Source: Nocardiopsis sp. CC223A (GTDB lineage Bacteria > Actinomycetota > Actinomycetes > Streptosporangiales > Streptosporangiaceae). Taken from it: a stretch of DNA of 64,000 nt. The notes beneath the pieces are model-generated. The model was not told the DNA's origin. It did no database searches and worked only from the letters and a program-made list of their open reading frames with translations. The position numbers were made by a program, and so were the translations under genes. Positions 27,096 to 34,763 of the stretch are shown here, piece after piece (the first letter of the stretch is position 1; each line of letters opens with the position of its first letter). The DNA lies in contig NZ_JASFDV010000011.1 of the NCBI RefSeq assembly GCF_030766825.1, positions 48,478 through 112,477 of the forward strand, in the 5' to 3' direction.

Positions 27096-27778
27096 CAGGC
27101 GGCCCTCCTCAGGTGCCACTTGGCCATGCGGGCGGCGGCCATGGCGTCCTTCCACAGGCCGTCGCGGTCGGCGGTGAGGTGGGTGGTGGTGCGGAACGCG
27201 GCCGTGCGGGCCCGCAACCGCGCCGCCGCCCTGCGCGCGGTCGGGGTCGGCTTCGGCCGGGTGCGGTTGCGGGTGCCTGCGCGCAGGGCCTGGATACGGG
27301 GCCGGGACGCCAGCGCGGCGGCGAACCCCGAGGCGGGCACCGACTCCGCCACCGGCTCCATGAGCGGGATCGGCTCCGAGGCCGGGGCGGTGACGGCGCC
27401 CGTGACCGGGTTCGGCACCAAGACCGAGGCCGCAGGCGTGCCCGGGGTCGAGAGCGCGGTCGGGGTGGCCGGGGGCCCGGACCGCAGGTCCGGGCTGGTG
27501 CGGGGCTCCGGAATCCGGGGCCGGGCGGGGGAGGCCGGGTTGCCGATCCTGTGCGGAAGCCGAAGCGGGGGTGTCATCGGCGTCGGCGCCGGGGGCGGGG
27601 TGGTCTGGGAGATCCACTGGCGCACCGCCAGGGTCAGCGGGGCCAGGTCCCGCGCCGGGTGGGTGACGTACATGCGGGCCCGGGCGGCCCGGTGGGGCCG
27701 TCGTCGGCGGAGGGCTTCGGAGGCCGACCAGCGGGCGGCCACGGGTTCGGAACAGTTCAGGTAGCGGTATCGCGCCAT
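27095..27778 (-). CDS. hypothetical proline-rich protein, first gene of the island operon
   Basis: An unrecognised 227-residue protein with a good GGAGGTG ribosome site. The N-terminal 60 residues and the arginine-rich C-terminal 70 residues (helical, A-R-L-R-A-R-T-A-A-F and GLWKDAMAAARMAKWHL) look folded; the middle 100 residues are proline/alanine/threonine-rich and probably disordered. It is divergent from the WhiJ-like regulator and shares its repeat-bearing promoter region. No homologous family comes to mind. Confidence 0.6.
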   Translation of the reverse strand: MARYRYLNCSEPVAARWSASEALRRRRPHRAARARMYVTHPARDLAPLTLAVRQWISQTTPPPAPTPMTPPLRLPHRIGNPASPARPRIPEPRTSPDLRSGPPATPTALSTPGTPAASVLVPNPVTGAVTAPASEPIPLMEPVAESVPASGFAAALASRPRIQALRAGTRNRTRPKPTPTARRAAARLRARTAAFRTTTHLTADRDGLWKDAMAAARMAKWHLRRAA

Positions 27779-27847
27779 ACGCGCACACCTCCGGTCAGGG
27801 TGCCGGGTGGGAAGCCCGGCGGGTTAGGTAGGGCTCCATTAAAATCG

Positions 27848-27912
27848 GTGAATCACAGTTTTTCAAGCCGGTACTGTGAATCGGCTAACGTGAAGAGGAG
27901 AGGGTGAATCGG
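27848..27912. promoter_or_regulatory. GTGAATC direct repeats with 28-bp period, candidate operator
   Basis: GTGAATC occurs at 27848, 27876 and 27904, spaced exactly 28 bp; the last two share GTGAATCGG. TCACAGT (27853-27859) and ACTGTGA (27873-27879) also form an inverted pair. The set lies between the divergent island genes and ahead of a plausible leaderless promoter (TTGGCC 27916-27921, TACCAT 27940-27945, ATG 27952). It is a likely binding site of the WhiJ-like protein encoded next door (inference). Confidence 0.6.
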
Positions 27913-27951
27913 ACATTGGCCCCAACACGCTCACGCCCCTACCATCGACGC

Positions 27952-28803
27952 ATGCCCGAACCCACAGGTGACTTCAGCCCGACCATCCGACGCCGAAGGC
28001 TCTCTGAAGAGCTGAAACAGCTCCGGGCAGCGGCCGGGCTCACCCTGGAACAGGCAGCCAAGAAGCTCGAATGGAGCAGGGCGAAAATCGCCAACATCGA
28101 GACCGGAAAGCGCCTACGGCCCTACGTCACCGACATCGCGCTGCTCTTGGACATCTATGGCGTCACCGACGAGACCCGGCGGGAAGCACTCTTCGAGCTG
28201 ACCCGGCAGTCCCGTATCAAAGGCTGGTGGACCCAGTACAGCGACTTCGCCGGTGCCTATTTCGGATTCGAGGCCGAAGCTTCATCTATCGCGACGTATC
28301 AGATGGGAGTCATGCCTGGGTTGCTTCAGACGCCGGAATACGCCGCTGCGGCCGCGCGAGCAGGGTTGGTGCTCCCAGAGGACATTAAGCGGGTTGTGGA
28401 CGCGCGTGTCCGTCGTCAGCGCATCTTCGACCGGGATGTTCCACCTCGGCTGTGGGCGATCATTGACGAGGGCGTTCTCGTGCGCCCGGCGGCCGCTGCG
28501 GAACCTGAGGTGATGCGTGGCCAGATCCGCCACCTGGTGGCCATGACCGAGCGCCCGAATATCACAGTCCAAGTGCTCCCGTTCGCAACTGGGCTGCATG
28601 CGGGTACCGGTGGCCCATTCGTGCTGCTGGATTTCCCCAACCCCCTGGATCGGCCCATCGTGTACCTGGAGACACGACATGACGGGCTCTACCAGGAGGA
28701 CCCGGCGCAGATCGCGGACTACCGTGATGTCCTCGATCATCTCCAGGGCACGGCTCTGTCACCTGCGGAGTCCGTGCAGTATCTGACCCGACTCATCGAC
28801 TAG
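27952..28803 (+). CDS. WhiJ-like XRE regulator with DUF5753 domain
   Basis: A 283-residue protein. Residues 15-75 are an XRE helix-turn-helix (ELKQLRAAAGLTLEQAAKKL, then SRAKIANIETGKR). The rest is the actinomycete-specific DUF5753 sensor domain, with Y-Q-M-G-V-M-P-G-L-L-Q-T-P-E-Y-A, R-R-Q-R-I-F and the I-T-V-Q-V-L-P-F-A-T-G-L-H block. WhiJ-type proteins repress developmental genes in Streptomyces and act with small DUF397 partners, which is exactly the gene that follows 11 bp downstream. ATG 27952 fits family starts and a leaderless promoter; GTG 27904, with a purine-rich site upstream, would add 16 residues. Confidence 0.88.
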   Translation: MPEPTGDFSPTIRRRRLSEELKQLRAAAGLTLEQAAKKLEWSRAKIANIETGKRLRPYVTDIALLLDIYGVTDETRREALFELTRQSRIKGWWTQYSDFAGAYFGFEAEASSIATYQMGVMPGLLQTPEYAAAAARAGLVLPEDIKRVVDARVRRQRIFDRDVPPRLWAIIDEGVLVRPAAAAEPEVMRGQIRHLVAMTERPNITVQVLPFATGLHAGTGGPFVLLDFPNPLDRPIVYLETRHDGLYQEDPAQIADYRDVLDHLQGTALSPAESVQYLTRLID

Positions 28804-28814
28804 GACAACCGCAC

Positions 28815-29003
28815 GTGCACCTGACTCAAGACCTGAAGTTTCGCAAGTCCTCGTACAGCGCCACAGCCCAGGAGTGCGTCGAGGTCGCAGACCTCCCTGG
28901 GGGCGCCGCGGTGCGCGACACCCAGAACCGGGAGGCAGGGCATCTCACCTTCTCCGCCTCGGAGTGGGCGACCCTGCTCGGAGCCACTCGCCAGGAGCTC
29001 TAG
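28815..29003 (+). CDS. DUF397 (BldB/AbaA-type) small protein 1
   Basis: A 62-residue DUF397 protein: F-R-K-S-S-Y-S near the start, E-C-V-E-V-A-D, A-V-R-D-T-Q-N-R and a final F-S-A-S-E-W-A-T-L-L. These small proteins, including BldB of Streptomyces, work with the neighbouring XRE-DUF5753 regulator, probably by binding it or modulating its DNA contact. The GTG start lies 11 bp after the WhiJ-like gene and a strong terminator follows, so the pair is one transcript. Confidence 0.9.
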   Translation: MHLTQDLKFRKSSYSATAQECVEVADLPGGAAVRDTQNREAGHLTFSASEWATLLGATRQEL

Positions 29004-29013
29004 AAGGTAAAAT

Positions 29014-29045
29014 GGAAGCCCCCCGGGTCGAACCGGGGGGCTTCC
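29014..29045. terminator. terminator after the WhiJ-like/DUF397 pair
   Basis: GGAAGCCCCCCGG (29014-29026), loop GTCGAA, CCGGGGGGCTTCC (29033-29045): a perfect 13-bp stem 10 bp after the stop codon. Confidence 0.88.
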
Positions 29046-29171
29046 GTACTACCTAACCCGGGGTCACTGTACCCCGGAGGTAGCAGCCGGGGAAGGTGCC
29101 GGGACGCGCTGGCCTCATGAGGACAGTCGTGGTGTGAGGAGCCCACCGTGGGGGACTACTGAGAGGTGACC

Positions 29172-29360
29172 ATGGGCACTGGCTCCTTCGAGCCGAATTT
29201 CCGTAAGTCGAGCTACAGCGATCGAAGTGATCGTGTGGAGGTGGCGGAGCCGGGTGGCGACGACACCGCCGTTCGCGACTCTCGGAACCCTGACGCGGGA
29301 CACCTCAGCCTGCCTTCCCCGGCGTGGAGTGCGCTTCTCGGCGCGGTCGCCCGTGGGTGA
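29172..29360 (+). CDS. DUF397 small protein 2
   Basis: A second DUF397 protein of 62 residues, F-R-K-S-S-Y-S at 9-15, R-V-E-V-A-E, A-V-R-D-S-R-N-P and L-P-S-P-A-W-S-A-L-L-G. It has no XRE partner of its own on this side; it is separated from the first pair by a terminator, so it has its own promoter in 29046-29165. GAGAGG precedes ATG 29172 by 5 bp. The end overlaps the start of the next gene. It may compete with or replace the first DUF397 protein at the same regulator. Confidence 0.85.
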   Translation: MGTGSFEPNFRKSSYSDRSDRVEVAEPGGDDTAVRDSRNPDAGHLSLPSPAWSALLGAVARG

Positions 29361-29706
29361 GGGCGCACCGGGGCAGAGGCCCCGGGCCGCCGTTCCGGCC
29401 GAGTTCACCGCGGCGCTGGACGCCGAGCGTGAACGCCAGCTCGCCAAGTGGGGCGACCAGCGGCACGCGGACGGGACCGGCCTCCCCGGCGACCGGGAGG
29501 CCGCCGACGCCGCCCGGGACCGCTGCGGGGCCGAGGCCGCCGCCGGGGACCCGAGCTGGCGCTCGATCCTGGCAGAGGAGGTCGCGGAGGCGTTCGCGGA
29601 GTCCGACCCCCACAGGCTGCGGACCGAGCTGGTCCAGGCGGCCGCCGTCATCGCGGCATGGGTGCACGACCTCGACCGGCGCGGGAACGCCCCGGAACCG
29701 GGGTGA
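29353..29706 (+). CDS. MazG-like/phage-type NTP pyrophosphohydrolase-fold protein
   Basis: A protein of about 117 residues with the pattern of small phage-like nucleotide pyrophosphohydrolases: ERERQLAKWGDQRHADGTG, a helix, WRSILAEEVAEAFAE with the E-E-x-x-E metal site, and L-V-Q-A-A-A-V-I-A-A-W. This family removes pyrophosphate from NTPs, but substrate cannot be read. GTG 29353 overlaps the DUF397 gene by 8 bp; the start is not certain. It suggests a two-gene unit pairing a BldB-like protein with a nucleotide-modifying fold. Confidence 0.7.
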   Translation: MGEGAPGQRPRAAVPAEFTAALDAERERQLAKWGDQRHADGTGLPGDREAADAARDRCGAEAAAGDPSWRSILAEEVAEAFAESDPHRLRTELVQAAAVIAAWVHDLDRRGNAPEPG

Positions 29707-29733
29707 CACCGCCTCGCGGACGCCGCTGCACGT

Positions 29734-29779
29734 CGAACCGGGTGTGCGCCCCGCACCTGCGGGGCGCACACCCGGTTCG
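29734..29779. terminator. 21-bp stem bidirectional terminator
   Basis: A perfect 21-bp stem (29734-29754 with 29759-29779) around loop ACCT, starting CGAACCGGGTGTGCGCC. It lies between the convergent MazG-like and EamA genes and can serve both. Confidence 0.9.
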
Positions 29780-29788
29780 GGGACGGGC

Positions 29789-30748
29789 TCAGGCCGCCGG
29801 AGCCGCCGCCCGGAAACGGCGGGGAGCAGGCGCGAAGCCGACCATGAGCCCGACCCCGATCACCGCCATGCCGATCCACGCACCCGCCGAGGGCATCGGC
29901 GCGCCCAGAGCAGTCGCCACCAGGGCCGCCGTCGGCGCCGCCACCCCCGCCGCCAGGCTCGCCGCACCCGCGCCGATGCGCGCGACCCCCGTGAACCACA
30001 GCACGAACGACAGCGCCGTCGCGATCGCCCCCAGGTAGACCACCGCCCCCAGCACCGCCGGGTCGGTGACCGCGGTCCACGCCGCGGGGCTCACGAAGAG
30101 CGACAGCACCCCGAAGACCACCGCCGCGGTCATCGTCGTCGCCGCCGTGTACCCCCACGCCCCCATGCGCGGCAGCGCGGGCGCCCCCAACAGCGTGAAC
30201 CCCGCCTCCAGCGCGATCAGCGACAACGCCATCAGCACCCCGATCACATCGGCGTGCCCCCACCCCGTCACCGCGACCGCGCCCGCGCTGACCACCAGCG
30301 CCCCCGCCACGATCCGCGCCGACGGCCGCTCGCCGCGGGTCAGCGGCCCCGCCACCGACAGCACCATCGGGATGCACGCCACCGCCGCCGCGAGCACCGC
30401 CGGTTCCGCGTGCGCCGTCCCCACGATCAGCGCCAGGTTGAACCCCACCAGGCCGGAGAGCGCCCCCGCCACCACCCAGAGCACGTCCCGGCCGCGCGGC
30501 AGCGGCACCTTCTGCGCGAACAGGCGGGCCAGCGCGATGACCGCCACCGCCGCCACCGCGTACCGGGCCGACTGGACGACGAACACGGGCATGTCCGCGG
30601 TCGCCCCGATCACGGCGACGCTGCTGCCCATCAGCGCCATCCCGCCCAGGGCGGGCCACAGCCCCCACCAGGACGACGGCGCGGAGACGGCGGAAGAAGC
30701 GGAAGAAGCGGAAGAAGAGGAGGAGTTCAGGGAAGTCGTCTTTTGCAC
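29789..30748 (-). CDS. EamA/DMT-family exporter
   Basis: A 319-residue drug/metabolite transporter with ten hydrophobic helices in two EamA halves; each half starts with a small-residue-rich helix and includes a G-x-x-x-x-P-V/A-type motif (GTAHAEPAVLAA, LEAGFTLLGAPALPRM). Substrates of this family are amino acids, purines or other small metabolites. The N-terminus contains a serine/alanine run encoded by CGGAAGAAG-type repeats, so the true start may be a little downstream. It is divergent from the MocR gene, whose operator lies in the shared 78-bp spacer, so MocR probably controls it. Confidence 0.87.
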   Translation of the reverse strand: MQKTTSLNSSSSSASSASSAVSAPSSWWGLWPALGGMALMGSSVAVIGATADMPVFVVQSARYAVAAVAVIALARLFAQKVPLPRGRDVLWVVAGALSGLVGFNLALIVGTAHAEPAVLAAAVACIPMVLSVAGPLTRGERPSARIVAGALVVSAGAVAVTGWGHADVIGVLMALSLIALEAGFTLLGAPALPRMGAWGYTAATTMTAAVVFGVLSLFVSPAAWTAVTDPAVLGAVVYLGAIATALSFVLWFTGVARIGAGAASLAAGVAAPTAALVATALGAPMPSAGAWIGMAVIGVGLMVGFAPAPRRFRAAAPAA

Positions 30749-30769
30749 GCCTCCACTCTGGATCCGCTA

Positions 30770-30813
30770 TGGTCCGATCAACAGGACCAAACGCGAGCGT
30801 TCCAAGTGGACCA
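30770..30813. promoter_or_regulatory. MocR-type operator between EamA and MocR genes
   Basis: TGGTCC (30770-30775) and GGACCA (30784-30789) form an inverted pair with an 8-bp spacer; GGACCA recurs at 30808-30813, 24 bp downstream. This mix of inverted and direct half-sites is typical of MocR/GabR/PdxR sites. CTATGG at 30767-30772 could be a -10 element covered by the site. Confidence 0.65.
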
Positions 30814-30826
30814 AGGAGGCGGGGAG

Positions 30827-32221
30827 ATGTCCCAGGGCTCGGACTTCCTGCAACTCGACGCCTCCGCCGTCCCGCGCGGTGAGCGCACCGAATGGCTCAC
30901 CGGGGCCCTGCGCTCCGCCATCGCCTCCGGTGTCCTGCCGCTGGGCACCCGGCTCCCGCCCACCCGCGCGCTGGCCGCCGAACTCGGCGTGGCCCGCGGC
31001 ACGGTGGTCGAGGCCTACCAGCGCCTCACCGAGGAGGGCCTGCTCACGGCGGCCCGCGGTGCCGGAACGGCCGTGGCCGCCCGCCCCGTCGACACCCCCG
31101 CCGCACGTTCCACCGGCACCTGGGAACCCCCCGACCACGGCACCGGTGTCGTCGACCTCGCCACCGGCATCCCCGACCTGGCGGCCTTCCCCCGCGCCGC
31201 CTGGCTGCGCGCCGAACGCGAGGTGCTGTCCACCGCCAGCGCCCGCTCCCTCGGCTACGCCCCGCCCCAGGGCACCCCGGAACTGCGCACCGAGCTCTCC
31301 GCCTGGCTGGCCCGCTCCCGGGGCGTGCGCGCCGCCCCCGAGCAGATCGTGGTCACCGCCGGGGTCACCGGCGCCCTGAGCATCCTGTCCCAGGTCCTGC
31401 GCGCCCGCGGCCTGGACACCATGGCCCGCGAGGACCCCGGCGCCGACGGCAACCGCATGATCCTCGGCCACTGGCTGCGCTCCACGGTCCAGGTCCCGGT
31501 GGACGCGGACGGCATCGACACCGACGCGCTGGCCGCCACCGACGCCCGCGCCGTCCTGGTCACGCCCGCCCACCAGTTCCCGACCGGCGTGGTCCTGTCC
31601 CCGCCCCGCCGCCGCGCGCTCCTGGCCTGGGCGCGCGAACGCGACGGCCTGGTGATCGAGGACGACTACGACGCCGAGTACCGCTACGACCGCTCACCGG
31701 TGGGCGCCCTGCACGGCTTGGACCCGAACCTGGTCGCGCACACCTCCAGCCTGTCCAAGACCCTGGCCCCCGCCCTGCGCGCGGGCTGGCTGGTGCCGCC
31801 CCCGCACCTGCTGGAGGAGGTCGTGCAGGCGCGCTGGGCCGCCGATCTGGGCTCGCCCTCGCTGCCCCAGCTGGCCCTGGCGCTGCTGCTGCGCGACGGC
31901 ACCATCGCCCGCCACCTGCGCACCATGCGGGCACGCCACCGCGCCCGCCGGGACGCCGCGGCGGCGGCGGTCCGCGCCCACCTGCCCGGCTGCACGGTCC
32001 TGGGGGTGGCGGCGGGCCTGCACCTGCTGGTGCTGCTGCCCGAAGGAATCGACGACCGGGAGGTCGCCGCCCGCGCCGAACGCGCCGGGGTGGCGGTGCA
32101 GCCGCTGTCGCGGCACCGCACCGCCCCCGGCCCGCCGGGCCTGGTCATCGCCTACGCGGGCCACGGCCCCGCGCGGCTGCGCGAGGCCATCGCCCGCCTC
32201 GGGGCCGCCGTCCGCTCCTGA
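30827..32221 (+). CDS. MocR-family regulator (GntR HTH fused to aminotransferase fold)
   Basis: A 464-residue PLP-dependent regulator. Residues 15-80 are a GntR winged helix (WLTGALRSAIASGVLPLG, then LPPTRALAAELGVARGTV). Residues 110-460 are a fold-type I aminotransferase domain with E-D-D-Y-D-A-E-Y for PLP contact and K311 in SSLSKTLAP as the Schiff-base lysine. MocR proteins sense amino acids or PLP vitamers and usually control a divergent gene; here that is the EamA exporter. AAGGAGG precedes ATG 30827. It could therefore sense the exported metabolite (inference). Confidence 0.92.
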   Translation: MSQGSDFLQLDASAVPRGERTEWLTGALRSAIASGVLPLGTRLPPTRALAAELGVARGTVVEAYQRLTEEGLLTAARGAGTAVAARPVDTPAARSTGTWEPPDHGTGVVDLATGIPDLAAFPRAAWLRAEREVLSTASARSLGYAPPQGTPELRTELSAWLARSRGVRAAPEQIVVTAGVTGALSILSQVLRARGLDTMAREDPGADGNRMILGHWLRSTVQVPVDADGIDTDALAATDARAVLVTPAHQFPTGVVLSPPRRRALLAWARERDGLVIEDDYDAEYRYDRSPVGALHGLDPNLVAHTSSLSKTLAPALRAGWLVPPPHLLEEVVQARWAADLGSPSLPQLALALLLRDGTIARHLRTMRARHRARRDAAAAAVRAHLPGCTVLGVAAGLHLLVLLPEGIDDREVAARAERAGVAVQPLSRHRTAPGPPGLVIAYAGHGPARLREAIARLGAAVRS

Positions 32222-32251
32222 GGTACCGCGGGACCGGCCGGTCGCTCCCGT

Positions 32252-32281
32252 GCCGCCCGGTGTCGGACCGCGCCGGGCGGC
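32252..32281. terminator. hairpin between convergent MocR and MFS genes
   Basis: GCCGCCCGG (32252-32260) pairs with CCGGGCGGC (32273-32281) across a 12-nt loop. The 186-bp convergent gap has no gene. Confidence 0.6.
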
Positions 32282-32407
32282 CACCGCCCGCGTCGGCGCT
32301 CCCCGTGCCGGACAGGTGGCACCGGGGCGGGTGGTGCGCCGACGGAAGGAGCGGCGTGGCCGCCCCCCGGTGTTCCCGCTCGGTCGGCGGCGTCGGCCCG
32401 GCCGGGA

Positions 32408-33622
32408 TCAGGAGAGCCGCGAGACCTCCGGCGCGGGGACCGGGAGATCCCCGGTGGCCGTGGGCGTGACCGCCTGCTTCGCGCCCCGGTCCAGGAACCC
32501 GGCCGTCAGTGCGATCCCCAGCCCCGCCACCGCCAGGACGGCACCGATCGCCGCCGGGGAGGACAGCCCCAGCCCCGCGGAGATCCCCACCCCGCCCAGC
32601 CAGGCACCGCCCGCGTTGGCGAGGTTGAACGCCGAGTGGTTGGCCGCCGACGCCAGGGCGGGCGCGGCACCCGCCTTGTTCATCACCAGCAGTTGCAGAG
32701 GCGTGGCCACTCCGAACCCGACCGCGCCCAGCACCACCACCGACGCCATCGCGGTCCAGGGGTTGTGCACGGTGAACGTGAAGACGACCAGTACCACCGC
32801 CAGCGAACCCAGCGCGCCGTAGATGGTGGGCCGCAGCGCCCGGTCGGCCAGCGGGCCCACGACCAGCGATCCCAGGGTCATGCCGATGCCGAACAGCGCC
32901 AGCACCACGGTCACGCCCCCGCCGGTCATCCCGGCCAGCTCGGTCATCATCGGCGCGATGTAGCTGTAGACGGCGAACACCCCGGCGAACCCGAACACCG
33001 CCGACAGCAGCCCCAGCAGTACCTGGGTGTTCCCCAGCGCCCGCACCTCGGGCATCAGCCGCCCGGTGCCGGTGCGCTCCAGCGGCGGCACGAACACCGC
33101 GATGCCGACCACGGCCAGCACCGCGATCGCGGTCACCACCAGGAAGGCGGTCCGCCAGCCCAGCTCCTGGCCGAGCAGGGTGCCCACGGGTACACCGATG
33201 ATGTTGGCGACGGTCAGGCCCAGGAACATGCGGGCCACCGCGCGCCCCTGCCGGGCGGGCCCGGCCATCTGGGCGGCGGCCAGCGCCCCGGCGCCGAAGA
33301 ACGCGCCGTGCGGGAGCCCGGCGACCACCCGGGAGGCGAACACGGTCTCGTAGGTGGGGGCCAGCACGGTGGCCAGGTTGCCCACGGCGAACAGGACCAT
33401 GAACAGGATCAGGACGGTCTTGCGCGGCAGCCGGGTGGCCATCGCGGTGAGCAGCGGGGCGCCGACGACGACCCCGAGGGCGTACGCGGAGATGAGGTAC
33501 CCGGCGTGGGAGATGCTCACGCCGAGCCCGTCGGCGACCTCCGGCAGCAGGCCCATGATGACGAACTCGGTGGTTCCGATGGCGAAAGCGCCCACGGCGA
33601 GGGCGAGCAGGGCCAAGGGCAT
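32408..33622 (-). CDS. MFS exporter, AraJ/YdhP-like
   Basis: A 404-residue, twelve-helix major facilitator protein of the DHA1 type. It starts MPLALLALAVGAFAIGTTEF, the classic AraJ/YdhP/NepI opening (F-x-I-G-T-x-E-F-x-x-x-G-L-L-P). It includes the loop 2-3 motif with R-L-P-R-K, and motif C-like glycine-rich helix 5 (GLTVANIIGVPVGTLLGQ). Likely exports a sugar, nucleoside or drug. ATG 33622 begins exactly at the conserved N-terminus. An 18-bp palindrome lies 84 bp upstream. Confidence 0.88.
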   Translation of the reverse strand: MPLALLALAVGAFAIGTTEFVIMGLLPEVADGLGVSISHAGYLISAYALGVVVGAPLLTAMATRLPRKTVLILFMVLFAVGNLATVLAPTYETVFASRVVAGLPHGAFFGAGALAAAQMAGPARQGRAVARMFLGLTVANIIGVPVGTLLGQELGWRTAFLVVTAIAVLAVVGIAVFVPPLERTGTGRLMPEVRALGNTQVLLGLLSAVFGFAGVFAVYSYIAPMMTELAGMTGGGVTVVLALFGIGMTLGSLVVGPLADRALRPTIYGALGSLAVVLVVFTFTVHNPWTAMASVVVLGAVGFGVATPLQLLVMNKAGAAPALASAANHSAFNLANAGGAWLGGVGISAGLGLSSPAAIGAVLAVAGLGIALTAGFLDRGAKQAVTPTATGDLPVPAPEVSRLS

Positions 33623-33978
33623 GGCGGACCTCTCTGAACGGCTGTGGAGTGGACCGGGGGGTGAGGTCGGTGCGCGGGGGTGCGGGCTCCGTTGCCCGGA
33701 GCGGTCGGATGTCCGGACATCCGGCGACACTGGCACAACCGGCACCGGGGGCGGTCTACTTCCCGGTAACCGTCTTCTGCGGCGTGTGATGTCCGACTCG
33801 CCCCCTGACCTGCGGCGCAGCAGGCCGGGTGGTGCGCGGCGGCGGTGGGGTCCCGTCCGGGCCCCCCGCCGCCGGACCGCCTTGATACCGTGCGGAACGC
33901 GGTGGGAACCCCGTGGAGCACCGCGCGTCCCGGTGCCCGCGGCATCCGGCACCGGGCGCACACCCCGAGGAGGCGGCC
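33623..33978. other. 356-bp divergent gap between MFS and hypothetical genes
   Basis: No gene seen. It holds the palindrome at 33706-33723, and GAGGAGG at 33967-33973 for the gene on the right. Confidence 0.4.
33706..33723. promoter_or_regulatory. 18-bp perfect palindrome upstream of the MFS gene
   Basis: CGGATGTCCGGACATCCG. Perfect dyad symmetry and position make it a candidate operator of a TetR- or MarR-type regulator. No such regulator is adjacent. Confidence 0.6.
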
Positions 33979-34506
33979 GTGGCGATCGTGTTCGAGCTCG
34001 TGGCCGACTTCGGCGAGGACGTTCGCGCCGCCCGCACGGCGGCGACGGCCGCGGCCGCGCACGGTCCGCTCCCGGCGGGATCCCACCGGATCCCGCTGCA
34101 TCCCGCATCCCTGTGGACCGATCCCGCCGGCCGCGTGGAGTTGTCGGTGGTCCCGGCGGGAGTGGGCATCGGGGTGGCGATGGACGCGGGCCTGCCGGAC
34201 GTGGGGCTGAACGCCGCCGGGTTCACCGAGCTCGGCCGCGGCCTGTACGACCTGCTGCGGGGGCTGCGCGGGTACCGTGCGGCCGCGGTCGGCTGGGACG
34301 TGGAGTCCTCGGCGGACGTCGGGGAGCTGCGGACGGAGCGCGCCGCGGACCCGCGGGGGTGGGCCGTCGACGGGCTGGTCCTGGCCGACCGGGTGCTCGC
34401 GGACCTGGGCGGCGACGACCGCTTCGTCCCCTTCGCCGCCGGGTCCTCCTGGCTGCCGTGGGAGGGCGTGCGCCCCTCCTCCTTCACCGCCGACCCCGGC
34501 CGCTGA
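33979..34506 (+). CDS. hypothetical protein
   Basis: An unrecognised 175-residue protein, GTG start behind a strong GAGGAGG. It is alpha/beta in appearance: V-A-I-V-F-E-L-V strand, an alanine-rich helix, L-W-T-D-P-A-G-R-V-E-L-S-V-V-P strand, a helix L-Y-D-L-L-R-G-L-R-G-Y, W-D-V-E-S-S-A-D, then a closing W-A-V-D-G-L-V-L. This order recalls the immunity-type or SMI1-neighbour proteins common in actinomycetes, but I cannot name a family. It stands alone, followed by repeat copy 1. Confidence 0.6.
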   Translation: MAIVFELVADFGEDVRAARTAATAAAAHGPLPAGSHRIPLHPASLWTDPAGRVELSVVPAGVGIGVAMDAGLPDVGLNAAGFTELGRGLYDLLRGLRGYRAAAVGWDVESSADVGELRTERAADPRGWAVDGLVLADRVLADLGGDDRFVPFAAGSSWLPWEGVRPSSFTADPGR

Positions 34507-34519
34507 CCGGACGCGGCGG

Positions 34520-34636
34520 TGGTGTCCCACCGGGTGGTGGGACCTCGTTCGACTCCAGAGCCCCGGAGGTGACGGCGCGCTGGTCGGCGATTCGCTCTTG
34601 TTGGAACAACCGGTGTTCCCACACCACTCCACGGGG
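34520..34636 (+). repeat. 117-bp dispersed intergenic repeat, copy 1
   Basis: It aligns without gaps to 39812-39928 with 12 mismatches by my count (about 90% identity). It begins TGGTGTCCCACCGGGTGGTG and ends CACACCACTCCACGGGG. Contains several self-complementary segments (GTGGGA/TCCCAC near the ends; TTGTTGGAACAA and GGAACA/TGTTCC inside). It lies after a plus-strand gene and before a minus-strand gene. Confidence 0.85.
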
Positions 34637-34670
34637 CGTGACCGACGCGGCGGTACGGACCCCGGAAAGG

Positions 34671-34707
34671 GTGCGGCCCGCCGGTGGGGAAGACCGGCGG
34701 GCCGCAC
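34671..34707. terminator. terminator of the GH16 gene
   Basis: GTGCGGCCCGCCGGT (34671-34685) pairs over 15 bp with 34693-34707 around GGGGAAG. On the minus strand it is followed by CCCTTT, fitting termination of the GH16 transcript. Confidence 0.85.
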
Positions 34708-34763
34708 GATTCCGAGGGGGTCACGGGTGCGCCCCGGGGCGGGTCGGGGCGCGGGTCAGGGGG

